Shown piece by piece: positions 62,734 to 64,000 of a stretch of DNA of 64,000 nt. Each line of letters begins with the position of its first letter. Positions within the stretch are counted from its first letter, which is position 1. The position numbers and the translations under genes are program-made. The DNA is taken from contig JAOTVB010000016.1 of assembly GCA_029863605.1 (NCBI GenBank), positions 33,562 to 97,561 of the forward strand. The letters run 5' to 3'. This stretch comes from Myxococcales bacterium. Lineage in GTDB: Bacteria; Myxococcota_A; Polyangia; Polyangiales; Houyiibacteriaceae. Under the pieces are notes generated by a model. It saw nothing but the letters and a program-made list of their open reading frames with translations, had not been told where the DNA came from and did no database searches.

Positions 62734-63864
62734 ATGCAATTGCGCAAGAACCGTGTCGCGATCGGAGCCATGCTCTTCGTAGCGCTGCTCGTCGCGACGA
62801 TCTGGGCGGTGCGAACGAGAGATGACGCAGGCACCGACGAGGCGGCCGAGCTTCCATCGGTAGAGATCGACGCGGACACCGTCACTTCACTTGAGATCAC
62901 GCGTCCTAAAGGCGACGGAACCGAAGTGGTGGTCCTCTCGAAGGTGGACGGCGAGTGGCGCGTTTCGGTGCCACTGGAGGCGGACGCCGACCCGAACAAC
63001 GTCCGGTCTGCTCTGAATCGGCTGACAGAGATGACGCCGAAGGGGGTGGTGGCTACCCGCGAGGAAAACTACGCACGCCTCGAGGTCGACGACGCTCAAG
63101 CGGTCAAGGTGGTCGCGCGCTCTGGTGAAGCAACGCTAGTTCAGCTTCGCCTTGGCAAATACAGTAATGGCGTGACGATGGTCCGAATTGGCGACCGGCC
63201 GGAGGTGTTTGCGGTAAATGGGTCGGTACGCTTCCCTTTTGACCGGGACCTAAAGACCTGGCGCAACCGTCGGGTCACAGACGTCAAGGCCCAATCGGTG
63301 CAAGAGATCGCGTTCGAGAGCGACAACGGGTCGTTCCGGTTCAGCCGCCAAGAGGGCTCATGGGTCCCCGCTGCGAAGCAGAAGCCGATCAAAAACTTCG
63401 ATTCCAAGAGAGTCGAGGGTCTCGTTTCGACCGCGGCGCGTCTGACCGCCTCCGGTTTCGCGCCGAGTGAGGTCTCCGCCGCACGTGCCGGCCTAAACGA
63501 ACCCGACGCGACGATTACTCTGCGCGTCGCCGCATCTGCGGAAGAGGCCCGCGACGGGGCAGACCCGGCGCCCACGACGACCGAGCCCGAGGTCATCGTG
63601 ATCGAGATCGGCCAGAAGACCGACAAAGACACCGAGCTCTACCTGCGCCTCAATGGCGGCGAGACGATCTACGTGGTGTCCAAGTACCTAGCGGATCGAC
63701 TTCGACCGGATGCAAAGGCGTTTGTGAAGTCCGAAGAGGCACCGCCGCCGACTCCCCCAATGCAAGGAGTGCCCCAAGGCCAGCAGCAGCCTCAACTGCC
63801 GCCGGAAGTCATGAGGCAGCTACAAGAGCAGATCAGGCAACAGCAACAACAGCAGCAGCGGTAG
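62734..63864 (+). CDS. DUF4340 domain protein with Gln-rich tail
   Basis: A 376-residue protein with an N-terminal membrane anchor (VAIGAMLFVALLVATIWAV) and a DUF4340 region: VTSLEITRPKGDGTEVVVLSKVDGEWRVSVPLEADAD near residues 50-85, then GVVATREENYARLEVDD and FDRDLKTWRNRRVTDV. DUF4340 proteins are the usual fourth partner of the Gld-like ABC genes. The last 35 residues are Pro- and Gln-rich (ending in seven Gln), a low-complexity tail. It follows the Gldg-like gene by 18 bases. Confidence 0.9.
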   Translation: MQLRKNRVAIGAMLFVALLVATIWAVRTRDDAGTDEAAELPSVEIDADTVTSLEITRPKGDGTEVVVLSKVDGEWRVSVPLEADADPNNVRSALNRLTEMTPKGVVATREENYARLEVDDAQAVKVVARSGEATLVQLRLGKYSNGVTMVRIGDRPEVFAVNGSVRFPFDRDLKTWRNRRVTDVKAQSVQEIAFESDNGSFRFSRQEGSWVPAAKQKPIKNFDSKRVEGLVSTAARLTASGFAPSEVSAARAGLNEPDATITLRVAASAEEARDGADPAPTTTEPEVIVIEIGQKTDKDTELYLRLNGGETIYVVSKYLADRLRPDAKAFVKSEEAPPPTPPMQGVPQGQQQPQLPPEVMRQLQEQIRQQQQQQQR

Positions 63865-63874
63865 GCCCGTTGAT

Positions 63875-64000
63875 CTAGCCGTCGCCCGTTCCGAGGCGCA
63901 GCCCCGCCACGACGACGGCGGCCCAGCCCAGCAGCAGCAACAACCCGCCAAAGGGTGTGATGGCTCCGAGCTTCGTCGCTCCGGTGAGCGCCATCGCATA
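63875..64000 (-). CDS. DUF423 family membrane protein, 5' part cut by window
   Basis: The last 41 residues of a reverse-strand gene running into the window edge. They read ALTGATKLGAITPFGGLLLLLGW and end in LRLGTGDG. The G-x-I-T-P-x-G-G-x-x-x-x-x-G-W pattern is the C-terminal signature of the DUF423 (YgdD-like) small membrane proteins. The stop lies 10 bases from the convergent DUF4340 gene. Confidence 0.75.
   Translation of the reverse strand, partial: YAMALTGATKLGAITPFGGLLLLLGWAAVVVAGLRLGTGDG

Noticed and set aside
59333..63864. Taking the Gld-like ABC operon as proof of gliding motility
   Set aside because: The set occurs in many non-gliding bacteria and no other gld or motility gene is present in the window.

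Overview
The window is 64 kb of dense, GC-rich (roughly 60%) bacterial chromosome with about 57 protein genes, one gene remnant, and no rRNA, tRNA, CRISPR array or insertion sequence that I could recognise. No stretch longer than about 200 bases lacks a gene. The gene set (NtrC-type sigma-54 activator, Ser/Thr kinase, Cys-rich FG-GAP lipoprotein, MoxR/DUF58/TgpA operon, Gld-like ABC set, GH57 amylase, archaeal-type debranching enzyme) suggests a deltaproteobacterial or Myxococcota-like organism. That is inferred from content, not from a marker gene.

Region 1 (1-28 kb) is the interesting part. It holds five universal stress proteins (seven USP domains), four CBS-domain proteins, a hemerythrin, small cytochromes, a four-gene glycogen operon, a wax ester synthase/DGAT and a host-attachment-like protein. 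It also encodes a two-component pair: a histidine kinase with an N-terminal protoglobin (haem oxygen-sensor) domain, and an NtrC-type sigma-54 activator. Reading the intergenic regions, I found one palindrome, [ACG]CGCA-N5-TGCG[TC], seven times. Each copy sits upstream of a sigma-54 -24/-12 promoter-like sequence (consensus TGGCAC-N5-TTGCW); the predicted centre-to-start distances are about 66-105 bp. The sites serve the operons listed above, including the one that encodes the sensor kinase itself. I propose a haem-globin/sigma-54 regulon that switches on stress proteins and carbon storage, comparable in content to the mycobacterial DosR dormancy regulon but built from unrelated regulators.

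Region 2 (27.8-44.3 kb) is mixed metabolism: a DUF434 protein, an operon of a histone-H1-like basic protein with a ferredoxin-reductase-type flavoprotein and an alpha/beta hydrolase, an acetyltransferase, a large FG-GAP lipoprotein, an aldehyde dehydrogenase, an esterase, a YihY protein, an ArsR-methyltransferase/adenosylhomocysteinase operon with an unusual promoter, a site-2 protease, endonuclease III, a PEBP protein and a glycosyltransferase.

Region 3 (44.3-64 kb) holds a pyrophosphatase/glucose-phosphate operon (hppA-pgi-ppgK), fabD, a BolA/monothiol glutaredoxin pair, a Ser/Thr kinase, a VTT membrane protein, a DUF58-TgpA-MoxR-TPR operon, a Gld-like ABC operon and the end of a DUF423 gene. 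Many neighbouring genes share 4-base start/stop overlaps, so long operons are the rule.

All coordinates, motifs and site alignments were read by eye. No database search or computation was run, and the coding regions were not exhaustively scanned for the regulatory motifs.
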